Shown here: in pieces, positions 8,069 to 16,867 of the stretch
Layout of the letters: the number at the start of each line of letters is the position of its first letter
Position numbering within the stretch: position 1 is the stretch's first letter
Assembly: GCA_036496805.1 (NCBI GenBank)
Contig: DASXKN010000026.1
Location: 124,001-188,000, forward strand
Direction: 5' to 3'
Length of the DNA stretch: 64,000 nucleotides
Source: SZAS-103 sp036496805
GTDB lineage: Bacteria > Pseudomonadota > Gammaproteobacteria > Xanthomonadales > Xanthomonadaceae
Position numbers and translations under genes: made by a program
Notes under the pieces: model-generated
The model's input: the letters and a program-made list of their open reading frames with translations, nothing else
Database searches by the model: none
What the model was told of the DNA's origin: nothing

Positions 8069-10366
8069 ATGGATCGCAAGATCAGGATCGAGCCGTACCC
8101 GGGACCGGCCGGAGGCTGGGGCTCGCTCAAGAGCGTGGCCGAGGTACTGCGCCGGGAAAAGGTCAAGCCGCTGGTCGCGGCGGTGCAACTGTGGCGGCTG
8201 AACAAGGCCGATGGCGTCGCCTGCGTGAGCTGCGCCTGGCCGAAGCCGGCGCGTCCGCACCTGGCGGAGTTCTGCGAGAACGGCGTCAAGGCGACCGCGT
8301 GGGAGATCACCACCCTGCGCACCGGCCCGGAATTCTTCGCGCAGCACAGCGTGAGCGAACTGCTGGCGTGGTCCGACTACGACCTCGAGCAGCACGGCCG
8401 CCTCACCCATCCAATGCGCTACGACGCGACAAGCGACAAGTACGTCCCTGTCGACTGGGACAGCGCGTTCGCCGAGATCGGCCGCGAGCTGAAGGCGCTC
8501 GATCCGAAATCGGCGGTGTTCTACGCCTCCGGCCGCGCCTCGCTGGAGACCTCTTACATGTACGCGCTGTTCGCGCGCATGCATGGCAACAACAACCTGC
8601 CCGACAGCTCGAACATGTGCCACGAGACCTCGGGCATCGGCATGCGCCAGAGTATCGGCACGCCGGTGGGCACGGTCCTGCTCGACGACTTCGAGGCGAC
8701 CGACTGCATCCTCTTCTTCGGCCAGAACGTGGGCTCGAACAGCCCGCGCCTGCTCCACGACCTGCAGCGCGCCAGCCGCCGGGGCGCGGCGATCATCACC
8801 TTCAACCCGCTGCGCGAACGGGGGCTGGAGCGCTTCCGCAGCCCGCAAAGCCTGCAGATGCTCACCGGCACCGACACGCCGATCAGCTCGCACTACTACC
8901 AGGTGCGCGCCGGCGGCGACATCGCCGCGATCATGGGCCTGTGCAAGTGGCTGATCGAGGCCGACGACGAGGCGCTACTCACGCACGCACCACGCGTGCT
9001 CGATGCCGAATTCATCGCGCAGCACACGCACGGATTCGAGGCGTTCGCGGAGCAGGCACGCACCACCCAGTGGTCCGACATCGAACGCGAATCAGGCCTG
9101 TCGCATGACGACATCGAGACGGCCGCACGCGCCTACGCGAACGCGAAGGCCGCCATCGGCTGCTGGGGCATGGGTCTGACCCAGCACCGCCGCGGGCTGG
9201 AGAACGTGCACATGGTCTGCAACCTGCTGCTGCTGCGCGGCCACGTCGGCCGGCGCGGCGCGGGCCTGTGCCCGATCCGCGGCCATTCCAACGTGCAGGG
9301 CCAGCGCACCGTCGGCATTGCTGACGATCCGGCGCTGGTGCCGCTCGACCGGCTCGCGCAGCAGTACGGCTTCGAGCCGCCGCGCGGGAAAGGCCTGAAC
9401 ACGGTCGAGACCTGCGAGGGCATCCTCGACGGTTCGGTGCACGCCTTCATCGGCCTCGGCGGCAATTTCGTGCGCGCCGCGCCCGAGACCGAAGCGCTCG
9501 AACGCGCGTGGTCGAAGCTGCGGCTGAGCGTGCAGGTCTCGACCAAGCTCAACCGCAGCCACCTGATCCACGGCGAGGTGTCGTACATCCTGCCCTGCCT
9601 CGGCCGCATCGAACGCGACGTGCAGACGGGCGGTGCGCAGTCGGTGTCGATGGAGGACAGCACCAGTTGCATCCACGGCTCGACCGGTCAGGTCGAACCG
9701 GCATCGCCGCATCTGCTCTCGGAACCTGCGATCGTCGCCGGCATCGCGAAGGCCACACTGGCTCCGAACCCGCGCGTGGACTGGGATACGTGGGTCGCCG
9801 ACTACGCGCGCGTGCGCGATGCGATCGAGCAGACGTATCCCGAACACTTCCGCGACTTCAACCGCCGCCTGTTCCAGCCCGGCGGCTTCCACCGACCCAA
9901 CAGCGCGCGCGAACGGCGATGGAAGACCGCCAGCGGCAAGGCGAACTTCCTGCAACCGACGGATCTTTCGGCGACCGGCTTCGCGGACGAACCCGGGGTG
10001 ATGAGGCTGATCACCCTGCGCAGCAACGACCAGTTCAACACCACGATCTACGGCTACGAGGACCGCTTCCGCGGCGTCAGCGGCACGCGCTTGATCGTCT
10101 TCATGCATGTAGCCGACATCGCGCGCCATGGCCTGGTCGAAGGCGAACAGATCGCCCTGGTCACTCATGCGGACGATGGCGTGCATCGCGAAGTGTCCGG
10201 CCTGCGCGTGGTCGCCTACGACATTCCGACCGGTTGCATCGGCGCCTACTACCCCGAGTGCAATCCGCTGATCCCGGTCTGGCACCACGCGGAAGGATCG
10301 ATGGTGCCGGCGGCGAAGTCGGTGCCGGTCACGATCCGCAAGGTCGCGGGCGCGGCGCATGCGTAG
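8069..10366 (+). CDS. FdhF/YdeP family molybdopterin oxidoreductase
   Basis: A 765-residue molybdopterin-dependent oxidoreductase alpha subunit of the YdeP type. Near the N-terminus GVACVSCAWPKP and FCENGVKATAWE give the Cys pattern of this subgroup. The block SSNMCHETSG (Cys about residue 184) sits where formate dehydrogenases carry the Cys or Sec ligand of the metal; here it is Cys. The C-terminal domain (from about residue 630) resembles the molydopterin-dinucleotide-binding fold (LITLRSNDQFNTTIYGYEDR). E. coli YdeP is linked to acid resistance; the true substrate is unknown. An in-frame start at 8021 adds 16 residues, but family-like sequence begins at the ATG at 8069. It overlaps fdhD by eight bases. 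Confidence 0.9.
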   Translation: MDRKIRIEPYPGPAGGWGSLKSVAEVLRREKVKPLVAAVQLWRLNKADGVACVSCAWPKPARPHLAEFCENGVKATAWEITTLRTGPEFFAQHSVSELLAWSDYDLEQHGRLTHPMRYDATSDKYVPVDWDSAFAEIGRELKALDPKSAVFYASGRASLETSYMYALFARMHGNNNLPDSSNMCHETSGIGMRQSIGTPVGTVLLDDFEATDCILFFGQNVGSNSPRLLHDLQRASRRGAAIITFNPLRERGLERFRSPQSLQMLTGTDTPISSHYYQVRAGGDIAAIMGLCKWLIEADDEALLTHAPRVLDAEFIAQHTHGFEAFAEQARTTQWSDIERESGLSHDDIETAARAYANAKAAIGCWGMGLTQHRRGLENVHMVCNLLLLRGHVGRRGAGLCPIRGHSNVQGQRTVGIADDPALVPLDRLAQQYGFEPPRGKGLNTVETCEGILDGSVHAFIGLGGNFVRAAPETEALERAWSKLRLSVQVSTKLNRSHLIHGEVSYILPCLGRIERDVQTGGAQSVSMEDSTSCIHGSTGQVEPASPHLLSEPAIVAGIAKATLAPNPRVDWDTWVADYARVRDAIEQTYPEHFRDFNRRLFQPGGFHRPNSARERRWKTASGKANFLQPTDLSATGFADEPGVMRLITLRSNDQFNTTIYGYEDRFRGVSGTRLIVFMHVADIARHGLVEGEQIALVTHADDGVHREVSGLRVVAYDIPTGCIGAYYPECNPLIPVWHHAEGSMVPAAKSVPVTIRKVAGAAHA

Positions 10367-11231
10367 CGACGACGACACGACGCCCGGACGCGAAACCATC
10401 GCGACCGGGACGATGACGGGACCCGCGACAGGCGATCCGGCAACGCGACCGGGTGGGCTGCTTTCCGCCACCGCACTGCGCCTGGACGACGCGCACGCGG
10501 AAACCTTCGTCGACAACGTCGTCGAGGAAACCCCGGTCGCCCTGCTCTGCAATGGGCTGCCATTCGCGGTGATGATGGCCACGCCGGTCGACCTGGAGGA
10601 TTTCGCGCTGGGCTTCGCGCTGACCGAGGGCATCGTCGAACACGCCGGCGAATTCCGCCTCGTCGATCGCGTGGACAGCGCGCAGGGCATCGCGCTGCAC
10701 TCGGCGATTCCGCAGCAGCGTTTCGAGGCGCTCGAAGGCCGCGGCCGCGCCTTCGCCGGACGCAGCGGCTGCGGCCTGTGCGGCACCGAAAGCCTCGCGG
10801 CCGCGATCCGTCCGGTGCGCCGGCTCGCCGACGATTCGCAGGTTTCGGTGACGGCGATCGAGGACGGACTGCAGCGGCTCGCACAGGCGCAGTCGCTCAA
10901 CCGCGCCAGCGGCGGCGTGCACGCGGCCGGCTACGTCCATGCCAGCGGCATCCTCGTGCGCGAGGACGTCGGCCGCCACAATGCCCTCGACAAGCTGGTC
11001 GGCGCGCTCGCGTGCAGGGACCTTGGCATGGGCTTCCTCGTCATCACCTCGCGCGCGTCGTACGAGATCGTGCACAAGGCGGCGAGTGCGGGCATCGCCG
11101 TGGTGGTGGCGATGTCGGCGCCGACCAGCCTGGCGATCCGTCTGGCCGAGGAAGCCGGCGTCACGCTCGTCGCGTTCGCACGCGGGCGGACGATGACGGT
11201 CTACACGCGCGCCGATCGTATCGAACGCTGA
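10359..11231 (+). CDS. fdhD: FdhD, sulfurtransferase for molybdenum-enzyme maturation
   Basis: A 290-residue protein with an N-terminal tail (residues 1-35) and an FdhD core. The conserved CxxC loop is GRSGCGLCGTES (Cys138 and Cys141), which carries sulfur from IscS to the molybdenum cofactor of formate-dehydrogenase-type enzymes. Downstream GILVREDVGRHNALDKLVG is another family signature, with Asp-Val-Gly-Arg-His. The ATG lies inside the end of the YdeP-like gene, so the two are translationally coupled. This suggests FdhD sulfurates that oxidoreductase. An internal ATG at 10413 would trim a low-complexity head and is a possible start. Confidence 0.92.
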   Translation: MRSDDDTTPGRETIATGTMTGPATGDPATRPGGLLSATALRLDDAHAETFVDNVVEETPVALLCNGLPFAVMMATPVDLEDFALGFALTEGIVEHAGEFRLVDRVDSAQGIALHSAIPQQRFEALEGRGRAFAGRSGCGLCGTESLAAAIRPVRRLADDSQVSVTAIEDGLQRLAQAQSLNRASGGVHAAGYVHASGILVREDVGRHNALDKLVGALACRDLGMGFLVITSRASYEIVHKAASAGIAVVVAMSAPTSLAIRLAEEAGVTLVAFARGRTMTVYTRADRIER

Positions 11232-11262
11232 GAGCGTCCATCAGCCGTGGCCCGTCGCAGAT

Positions 11263-11413
11263 CCGTTCGTGGTGAGCTCCCGCTTCCGGTTCGTGGTGAG
11301 CTCCCGCTTCCCGTTCGGGGGTGAGCTCCCGCTTCCCGTTCGTGGTGAGCCTGTCGAACCATGGACGGATCGCTGAAGGCCCATTGTGGTTCGACAGGCT
11401 CACCACGAACGGG
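11263..11413. repeat. REP-like element: 24-base tandem repeats and a 27-base inverted repeat
   Basis: The gap between the convergent fdhD and GH92 genes holds a near-perfect 24-base unit starting CCGTTCGTGGTGAGCTCC, repeated at 11263, 11287 and 11311 (the third copy one base longer). The fourth copy, from 11336, changes after CGTGGTGAGC and becomes the left arm of a perfect 27-base inverted repeat (11335-11361 and 11387-11413, loop of 25 bases). The arm contains GTTCGACAGGCTCACCACG, a motif I recall as common between genes of many proteobacteria. The hairpin may also stop transcription from both sides. Confidence 0.9.
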
Positions 11414-11467
11414 TACGAAGGGTGCGAACGATCAAGCTGGGTATGAAGCTATCTCCGTGGCGTCACA

Positions 11468-13837
11468 CTATTTCGAGCTCATGGAGTATGGCCGCGCGGT
11501 GGCGGACGTCGCCCACTGCCGGTTCGCTGTCGCCTGCATGACGAAGCGCAGCTCGCCGCCTGCCATGATCTCCTCGTGGCGGATGAAGCTGCGTTCGAGA
11601 GCCTTGCCGTCCAGCGATACCGCACCGACGTACGGATGGGCGTCGTCGAGGTGCTCGGCGATCACCGTGAAGCGCTTGCCGTTCGGCAGGTTCAGCGCGA
11701 CGCGATCGACGAACGGCCGACCGATCACGTATTCGTTGCTCGCCGGCGCGACCGGATAGAAGCCCATCGCCGTGAAGATGAACCACGCCGACATCTGGCC
11801 GAGGTCGTCGTTGCCGGCCAGGCCGTCCACGCGCGGCGCGTACTGCGAGTCCATCACCTGCTTCAGCCGCTCCTGCGTGCGCCACGGCTGGCCCGCGTAG
11901 TCGTAGAGGTAGGCCGTGTGGTGGCTGGGCTCGTTGCCGTGCGCGTACCAGCCGATCAGGCCGGTGATGTCCTCCATGTGCGCGAACACCTTCGGATCGA
12001 TCTTCGCGTCGAACACCTGGTCGAGCATCGCCGCGAACTTCGCATCGCCGCCGTGCGCGCGGATCAGGCCGGCGACGTCCTGCGGCACGTACCACGAGTA
12101 CTGCCAGGCGTTGCCTTCGGTGTAGTCGGTGCCGTAACCGCTGGCTGTCGGATCGAAGGGCTCGCGGAACGCGCCGTCGCTCTTGCGCGCCCGCATGAAG
12201 CCGGTCTTCGCGTCGTAGGCGTTGTGCCAGTTCGCTGCGCGCTTGCCGAATTGCGCGGCGATGTCGCCGCGGCCCATCGAGGCGGCGACGCGCGAAATCG
12301 TCCAGTCGTCGAACGCGTATTCGAGCGTCTTCGATGCGGCCTCGCCTTCCTTGTCGATCGGCACCCAGCCGAGCTTCATGTAGCCATCGATGCCGCCATA
12401 AGGGCCATAGCTGGCACTGGCGACCATCGCGTCGAGCGCTTCGTGCGCGTCGTAACCGCGGATGCCCTTCATCCACGCGTCGGCGATCACCGGCACCGCG
12501 TGGTAACCGATCATGCACCACGTCTCCTGTCCCTGGAACGCCCACACCGGCAGGATCCCGTAAGGGCTGTAGCGGCGTGCGGCCAGCAGCGAGTTCACGA
12601 TGTCGTTCGTCTGCTGCGGCGGCCGCACGATCGTCAGCAGCGGATGCAGGGCGCGGTAGGTGTCCCAAAGCGAGAAGGTCGAATAGTTCGTCCAGCCGTC
12701 GGCGTGGTGCACCGCATTGTCGGGTCCGCGATAGCGGCCGTCGCTGTCCATGAACAGGCTCGGCGCCTGGAAGGCGTGGTAGACCGCGGTGTAGAAGCTG
12801 CGGCGCATCGGCTCGGGCGCGTCGACGTCGAATGCCGACAGCGCCTGCGTCCACGCCGCGCGCGCGGCTGTACGGGTCGCATCGAAATCCCATCCGGGCA
12901 TGTCGGCATCGAGGTTGGCGATCGCGTTGTCCTCGCTGACCGGCGAGATCGACGCCTTCACGATCAACGGATGCGAAAGGACACCGAAGTCCAGCACGCC
13001 GACCAGGGCGCGGCCCTCGATCTGCGCGCGATGGCGCGGGTCCTCGGCTGCGGGCGGCGCGAAACCCTTGTACGGAATGTCCTGCTCGGTGTCGCGGAAG
13101 TCGTGGCCGCCCGGCGACTGCGAGAAGCGCATCGCGAAGTAGAGCTGGCGTCCCGGCGCCCAGCCACGCGTCTCGCGGAAACCCGTCAGCGTGCCGTCCG
13201 CGCGCAGGCGCAGACGCGACCATGAAACCTTGCCGGGATAGTCGTACATGCTCGGCCGCAGGTCGACGAGTACGTGCGCGGGTTTGTCCTGCGGAAAGGT
13301 GTAACGGTGCACGCCGACGCGTGCCGATGCGGTGAGTTCGGCGCGGATGCCGTAGTCGCCCAGGGTGACCGCGTAGTAGCCCGGCTGCGCCGTTTCGCTC
13401 GCATGGTCGAAGCGCGAGAAGTAGCCGCTGCCGGGATGCGCGATGTCGCCCGGCTCCATCCGCACCTCGCCGGCGATCGGCATCGTCAGCACGTCGCCGA
13501 GATCGGAATGGCCGGTGCCGGAGAAATGCGTGTGCGAGAAACCGAAGATCGTATGGTCCTCGTGGCGGTAACCGGCCGCCCAGCCATAGCCTTCCTTGCG
13601 CGTCTTCAACTGGGTGTCGGGACTGAGCTGGACCATGCCGAAGGGCACGGCGGCGCCGGGGAACATGTGGCCTTCGCCGCCGGTGCCGATGAAGGGATCG
13701 ACCGCCGCATAGGCGCGGTCGGCGGTGGAGTTGTCCTGTGCGAACGACGCGCCGGCGGCGGCGACGGTCATCGCGCATGCGCAGGTCAGGGGCAGTATCC
13801 GCACGGCGTCCACTCCGTTCGCATCGAGTCGACGCAT
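11468..13837 (-). CDS. GH92 family calcium-dependent exo-alpha-mannosidase
   Basis: A 789-residue secreted enzyme of usual GH92 size. The start at 13837 gives an N-terminus with a signal-peptide-like stretch (ILPLTCACAMTVAAAGASFA, about residues 14-33); an upstream ATG at 13897 would bury it. The N-terminal domain opens with DPFIGTGGEGHMFPGA. The C-terminal catalytic domain shows AHGNEPSHHTAYLYDY, which holds the proposed acid Glu, and GNDDLGQMSAWFIFTAMGFYP, both GH92 signatures. The family removes terminal alpha-mannose units with inversion, using Ca2+. It is divergent from a sugar transporter and GH47 gene, so the group looks like a mannan or N-glycan utilisation locus. Confidence 0.93.
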   Translation of the reverse strand: MRRLDANGVDAVRILPLTCACAMTVAAAGASFAQDNSTADRAYAAVDPFIGTGGEGHMFPGAAVPFGMVQLSPDTQLKTRKEGYGWAAGYRHEDHTIFGFSHTHFSGTGHSDLGDVLTMPIAGEVRMEPGDIAHPGSGYFSRFDHASETAQPGYYAVTLGDYGIRAELTASARVGVHRYTFPQDKPAHVLVDLRPSMYDYPGKVSWSRLRLRADGTLTGFRETRGWAPGRQLYFAMRFSQSPGGHDFRDTEQDIPYKGFAPPAAEDPRHRAQIEGRALVGVLDFGVLSHPLIVKASISPVSEDNAIANLDADMPGWDFDATRTAARAAWTQALSAFDVDAPEPMRRSFYTAVYHAFQAPSLFMDSDGRYRGPDNAVHHADGWTNYSTFSLWDTYRALHPLLTIVRPPQQTNDIVNSLLAARRYSPYGILPVWAFQGQETWCMIGYHAVPVIADAWMKGIRGYDAHEALDAMVASASYGPYGGIDGYMKLGWVPIDKEGEAASKTLEYAFDDWTISRVAASMGRGDIAAQFGKRAANWHNAYDAKTGFMRARKSDGAFREPFDPTASGYGTDYTEGNAWQYSWYVPQDVAGLIRAHGGDAKFAAMLDQVFDAKIDPKVFAHMEDITGLIGWYAHGNEPSHHTAYLYDYAGQPWRTQERLKQVMDSQYAPRVDGLAGNDDLGQMSAWFIFTAMGFYPVAPASNEYVIGRPFVDRVALNLPNGKRFTVIAEHLDDAHPYVGAVSLDGKALERSFIRHEEIMAGGELRFVMQATANRQWATSATARPYSMSSK

Positions 13838-14012
13838 GCTACGCTGCCCGCGCAGGCGGCGGAACACGCCGGCAGCCAGCGAAGCGGCGGCCGCCACACG
13901 ACGTCGTCCCGGTCCACAGGCCAGCGAGCGGACACGCCATGCGCCATGTCACCAATGCCCCGGGAAACACCAGGCATCGCGATGCACGCCACACCCGCGC
14001 GGGAACCTCGGC
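13838..14012. promoter_or_regulatory. Divergent promoter region of the mannoside locus
   Basis: This 175-base gap separates the GH92 gene (minus) from the transporter and GH47 genes (plus), so it must carry both promoters unless the genes are read from further away. It is GC-rich. I found no convincing -35/-10 pair and no palindromic LacI-type operator. No regulator gene lies next to it. Confidence 0.3.
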
Positions 14013-15266
14013 GTGAGGCCCGCCAGCGAACGCACGGCGCTGGCCGTCGTCACCACGATCTTCTTCATGTGGGGCTTCATCACCGTCCTCAACGACGTGC
14101 TGATCCCGCACCTGAAATCGGTGTTCACGCTCGGCTACGCGCAGGTGATGCTCGTGCAGTTCACCTTCTTCGGCGCCTACTTCGTGATGTCGCTGCCCTC
14201 GGGCAAGGTCGTCTCGCGCTTCGGCTACCGGATGAGCATCGTCGCCGGTCTCGTCGTCGCCGGCCTGGGTGCGCTGCTGTTCCTGCCCGCGGCGCGGTTG
14301 CCCTCGTACCCGTTGTTCCTGTTCGCCTTCTTCGTGCTCGCCAGCGGCATCACCCTGCTGCAGGTCGCGGCCAATCCCTACGTGAGCCTGCTCGGGCCGC
14401 CACAGCTGGCTTCGAGCCGGCTCAACCTCGCGCAGGCGCTGAATTCGCTGGGCACGACGCTTGCGCCCAAGTTCGGCGGATGGCTGATCCTTTCCACCGT
14501 CGTCCTCGGTGCGAACGTGATCGCATCGATGCCGCCCGCGCAACAGCTCGCCTATCGCGCGCAGCAGGCGCAGATGGTGCAGTTGCCCTACCTCGGACTG
14601 GCTGGCGCATTGTTCGCGCTGGCGCTGGTGGTGTGGATGTTCCACCTGCCGCCGCTGTCCTCGGGCGAGGAGGATGACCCGCGCCACCGCTTCGCGGATG
14701 CGCTCGCGCACCGGCGCGTATGGCTGGGCATGCTCGCGATCTTCCTCTACGTCGGCGCCGAGGTGTCGATCGGCAGCTTCATGATCAACTATCTTTCGTT
14801 GCCGCAGATCGGCCACATGAGCGAGGCGACGGCAGCAGGCTACGTTTCGCTGTACTGGGGCGGCGCGATGGTCGGGCGCTTCGCCGGTTCGGCGCTGCTC
14901 GTGCGCATGGACCCGCGCCGCCTGCTCGCGGCGAACGCCGCCATCGCCGCCGCGCTGGTCGCGGCGACGATGCTCACGCACGGCGATGCCGCGCTGTGGA
15001 GCGTGGTGGCGATAGGCCTGTTCAACTCGATCATGTTCCCGAACATCTTCACCCTCGGCATCGAGGGTTTCGGCCCGCTCACCGGCAAGGTGTCGAGCCT
15101 GCTGGTGATGGCGATCGTCGGCGGCGCGGTGGTGCCGCTGCTGCAGGGAGCGCTCGCCGACCGGATCGGCATCCAGCCCGCGTACGTGCTGCCGCTGCTG
15201 TGCTACGGGTACATCGCCTGGTACGGGCTGCGCGGATCGCGCATGGCAGCCGGGGAGCTGCAATGA
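14013..15266 (+). CDS. MFS sugar transporter, FucP/glucose-galactose type
   Basis: A 417-residue inner-membrane protein with twelve hydrophobic segments. The opening TIFFMWGFITVLNDVLIPHLK is the signature of the FucP group of sugar-proton symporters, and VAANPYVSLLGPPQLASSRLNLAQALNSLGTT is split across the family's second signature. The frame is open from 13725, but coding-like sequence begins only at the GTG at 14013 (reading MRPASERTALAVV), which I take as the start; no strong ribosome site is visible. Its stop overlaps the GH47 ATG (ATGA at 15263-15266). In this setting it probably imports mannose or a related monosaccharide released by the mannosidases. Confidence 0.88.
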   Translation: MRPASERTALAVVTTIFFMWGFITVLNDVLIPHLKSVFTLGYAQVMLVQFTFFGAYFVMSLPSGKVVSRFGYRMSIVAGLVVAGLGALLFLPAARLPSYPLFLFAFFVLASGITLLQVAANPYVSLLGPPQLASSRLNLAQALNSLGTTLAPKFGGWLILSTVVLGANVIASMPPAQQLAYRAQQAQMVQLPYLGLAGALFALALVVWMFHLPPLSSGEEDDPRHRFADALAHRRVWLGMLAIFLYVGAEVSIGSFMINYLSLPQIGHMSEATAAGYVSLYWGGAMVGRFAGSALLVRMDPRRLLAANAAIAAALVAATMLTHGDAALWSVVAIGLFNSIMFPNIFTLGIEGFGPLTGKVSSLLVMAIVGGAVVPLLQGALADRIGIQPAYVLPLLCYGYIAWYGLRGSRMAAGELQ

Positions 15267-16663
15267 GGACTTTCGCAACAGCCCTCATGGCCCTCGCGCT
15301 TGCCGCCGCTGTCCCGGCCTGCGGATGGGCGCAGGCCGCGCAACGGGCACCGAGCGGTCCCGTGCCGGACGAAACGAATACGATCGACGCTGATTCCGCG
15401 AAGACGGCCGCAAAGGTCCGCCGCGAATTCCTGCACGCGTGGATGAACTACCGCCGCTATGCCTGGGGCCACGACGAGCTGCGTCCGCTCAGCCGCACGC
15501 CGCACGACTGGTACGGGCATTCCCTGCTGATGACGCCGGTCGATGCGCTCGACACCCTCGTGCTGATGGGCCTGAAGCAGCAGGCCGACGACGACCGCGA
15601 ACTGATCGCGACGCAGCTCGACTTCGACCAGGACGTCTACGTCAAGAATTTCGAGATCACCATCCGCATGCTCGGTGGCCTGCTTTCCGGCTACCAGCTC
15701 ACCGGCGACCATCGCCTGCTCGACAAGGCCAGCGACCTTGGCCATCGCCTGCTTCCGGTGTTCGATTCGCCGACCGGCCTGCCCTACGTGTACGTCAACC
15801 TGCGCACCGGCAAGACCCGCGGCGTCGAGACCAATCCCGCCGAGACCGGCACCCTGCTGCTCGAATTCGGCACGCTCAGCAAGCTCACCGGCAACCCGGT
15901 CTATTACGACAAGGCCAAGCGCGCGCTCGTGGAGACCTTCAGGCGCAGCTCGAAGATCGGCCTGGTCGGCGCCGGCATCAACGTCGAGACCGGCGCCTGG
16001 ATCGACACCGACGCAAGCATCAGCGGCGGCATCGATTCCTACTACGAATACCTGTGGAAGTGCTGGCGCCTGTTCGGCGATCCCGACTGCAAGGCGATGT
16101 GGGACGCGAGCATTCCCGCGGTGAACCGCTATCTCGCCGATGAGGTCGACGGCCAGCTCTGGTACGGCCACGCCGACATGGACACCGGCGCGCGCAAGGC
16201 GACCGAATACGGTGCGCTCGACGCCTACTTTCCGGCCTTGCTCGCGCTGTCGGGCGACGTGGCGCGCGCCGCGCGCCTGCAGGATTCGTCCTTCCTGATG
16301 TGGAACCTGCACGGCATCGAGCCCGAGGTCTACGACTACGTCTCGGGTCGAGTCGAATACCCCGGCTACGAGCTGCGGCCGGAGATCGTCGAATCGACCT
16401 GGTACCTGTCGCACTACACCCGCGACCCTAAATACCTCGCGATGGGCCGCACGCTGTTCAGCGACTTCGTGAAATACGACCGCGCGCCGCACGGCTACGC
16501 CGCGCTCAAGTCGGTGGTCACGATGGAAAAGCGCGACGCGATGGAGAGCTTCGCGCTGGCCGAGACGTTCAAGTACTACTACCTGATCTTCCACCCACAG
16601 GCGCTGGACTTCGACGCGGTGACCTTCAACACCGAGGCGCATCCGCTGCGCCGCACCTGGTGA
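15263..16663 (+). CDS. GH47 family alpha-1,2-mannosidase, secreted
   Basis: A 466-residue protein with a signal peptide (MRTFATALMALALAAAVPACGWA, about residues 1-24) followed by a single (alpha/alpha)7-barrel domain. Family landmarks are HDWYGHSLLMTPVDALDTL, ETNPAETGTLLLEFGTLS, the ISGGIDSYYEYLWK block and the C-terminal FNTEAHPL, whose Thr binds the catalytic Ca2+ in GH47. GH47 is best known from eukaryotic N-glycan trimming, and bacterial members are fewer. The enzyme inverts and cleaves alpha-1,2 mannose bonds. Translational coupling with the transporter and the nearby GH92 gene support a glycan-use role. Confidence 0.92.
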   Translation: MRTFATALMALALAAAVPACGWAQAAQRAPSGPVPDETNTIDADSAKTAAKVRREFLHAWMNYRRYAWGHDELRPLSRTPHDWYGHSLLMTPVDALDTLVLMGLKQQADDDRELIATQLDFDQDVYVKNFEITIRMLGGLLSGYQLTGDHRLLDKASDLGHRLLPVFDSPTGLPYVYVNLRTGKTRGVETNPAETGTLLLEFGTLSKLTGNPVYYDKAKRALVETFRRSSKIGLVGAGINVETGAWIDTDASISGGIDSYYEYLWKCWRLFGDPDCKAMWDASIPAVNRYLADEVDGQLWYGHADMDTGARKATEYGALDAYFPALLALSGDVARAARLQDSSFLMWNLHGIEPEVYDYVSGRVEYPGYELRPEIVESTWYLSHYTRDPKYLAMGRTLFSDFVKYDRAPHGYAALKSVVTMEKRDAMESFALAETFKYYYLIFHPQALDFDAVTFNTEAHPLRRTW

Positions 16664-16699
16664 ACGCGTCGACAGACGGAGTGGCATCGCGATCCGGAC

Positions 16700-16772
16700 C
16701 CGGACCAGCACGGACGCGTCGGCAGCGATCCTGAACGCTGGTCCGGGGCGCGTCATGACAGCCGGAGCTGTC
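16700..16772. other. Two inverted repeats downstream of the GH47 gene
   Basis: The 204-base gap before the cupredoxin gene contains a perfect ten-base inverted repeat, CCGGACCAGC at 16700-16709 and GCTGGTCCGG at 16737-16746. A second hairpin follows, GACAGC-CGGA-GCTGTC at 16757-16772. Neither is followed by a T-run. They may slow or end transcription of the mannoside operon, or be structural repeats. Confidence 0.5.
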
Positions 16773-16867
16773 CCGCCCTTCGAGCCTGATGCTAACCTGC
16801 CGTCGACGACCGGCAGGCTGGCCGTCGACGCGACCCGGCGATTTTCGCAAGCGAACGGAGCGGAGCG

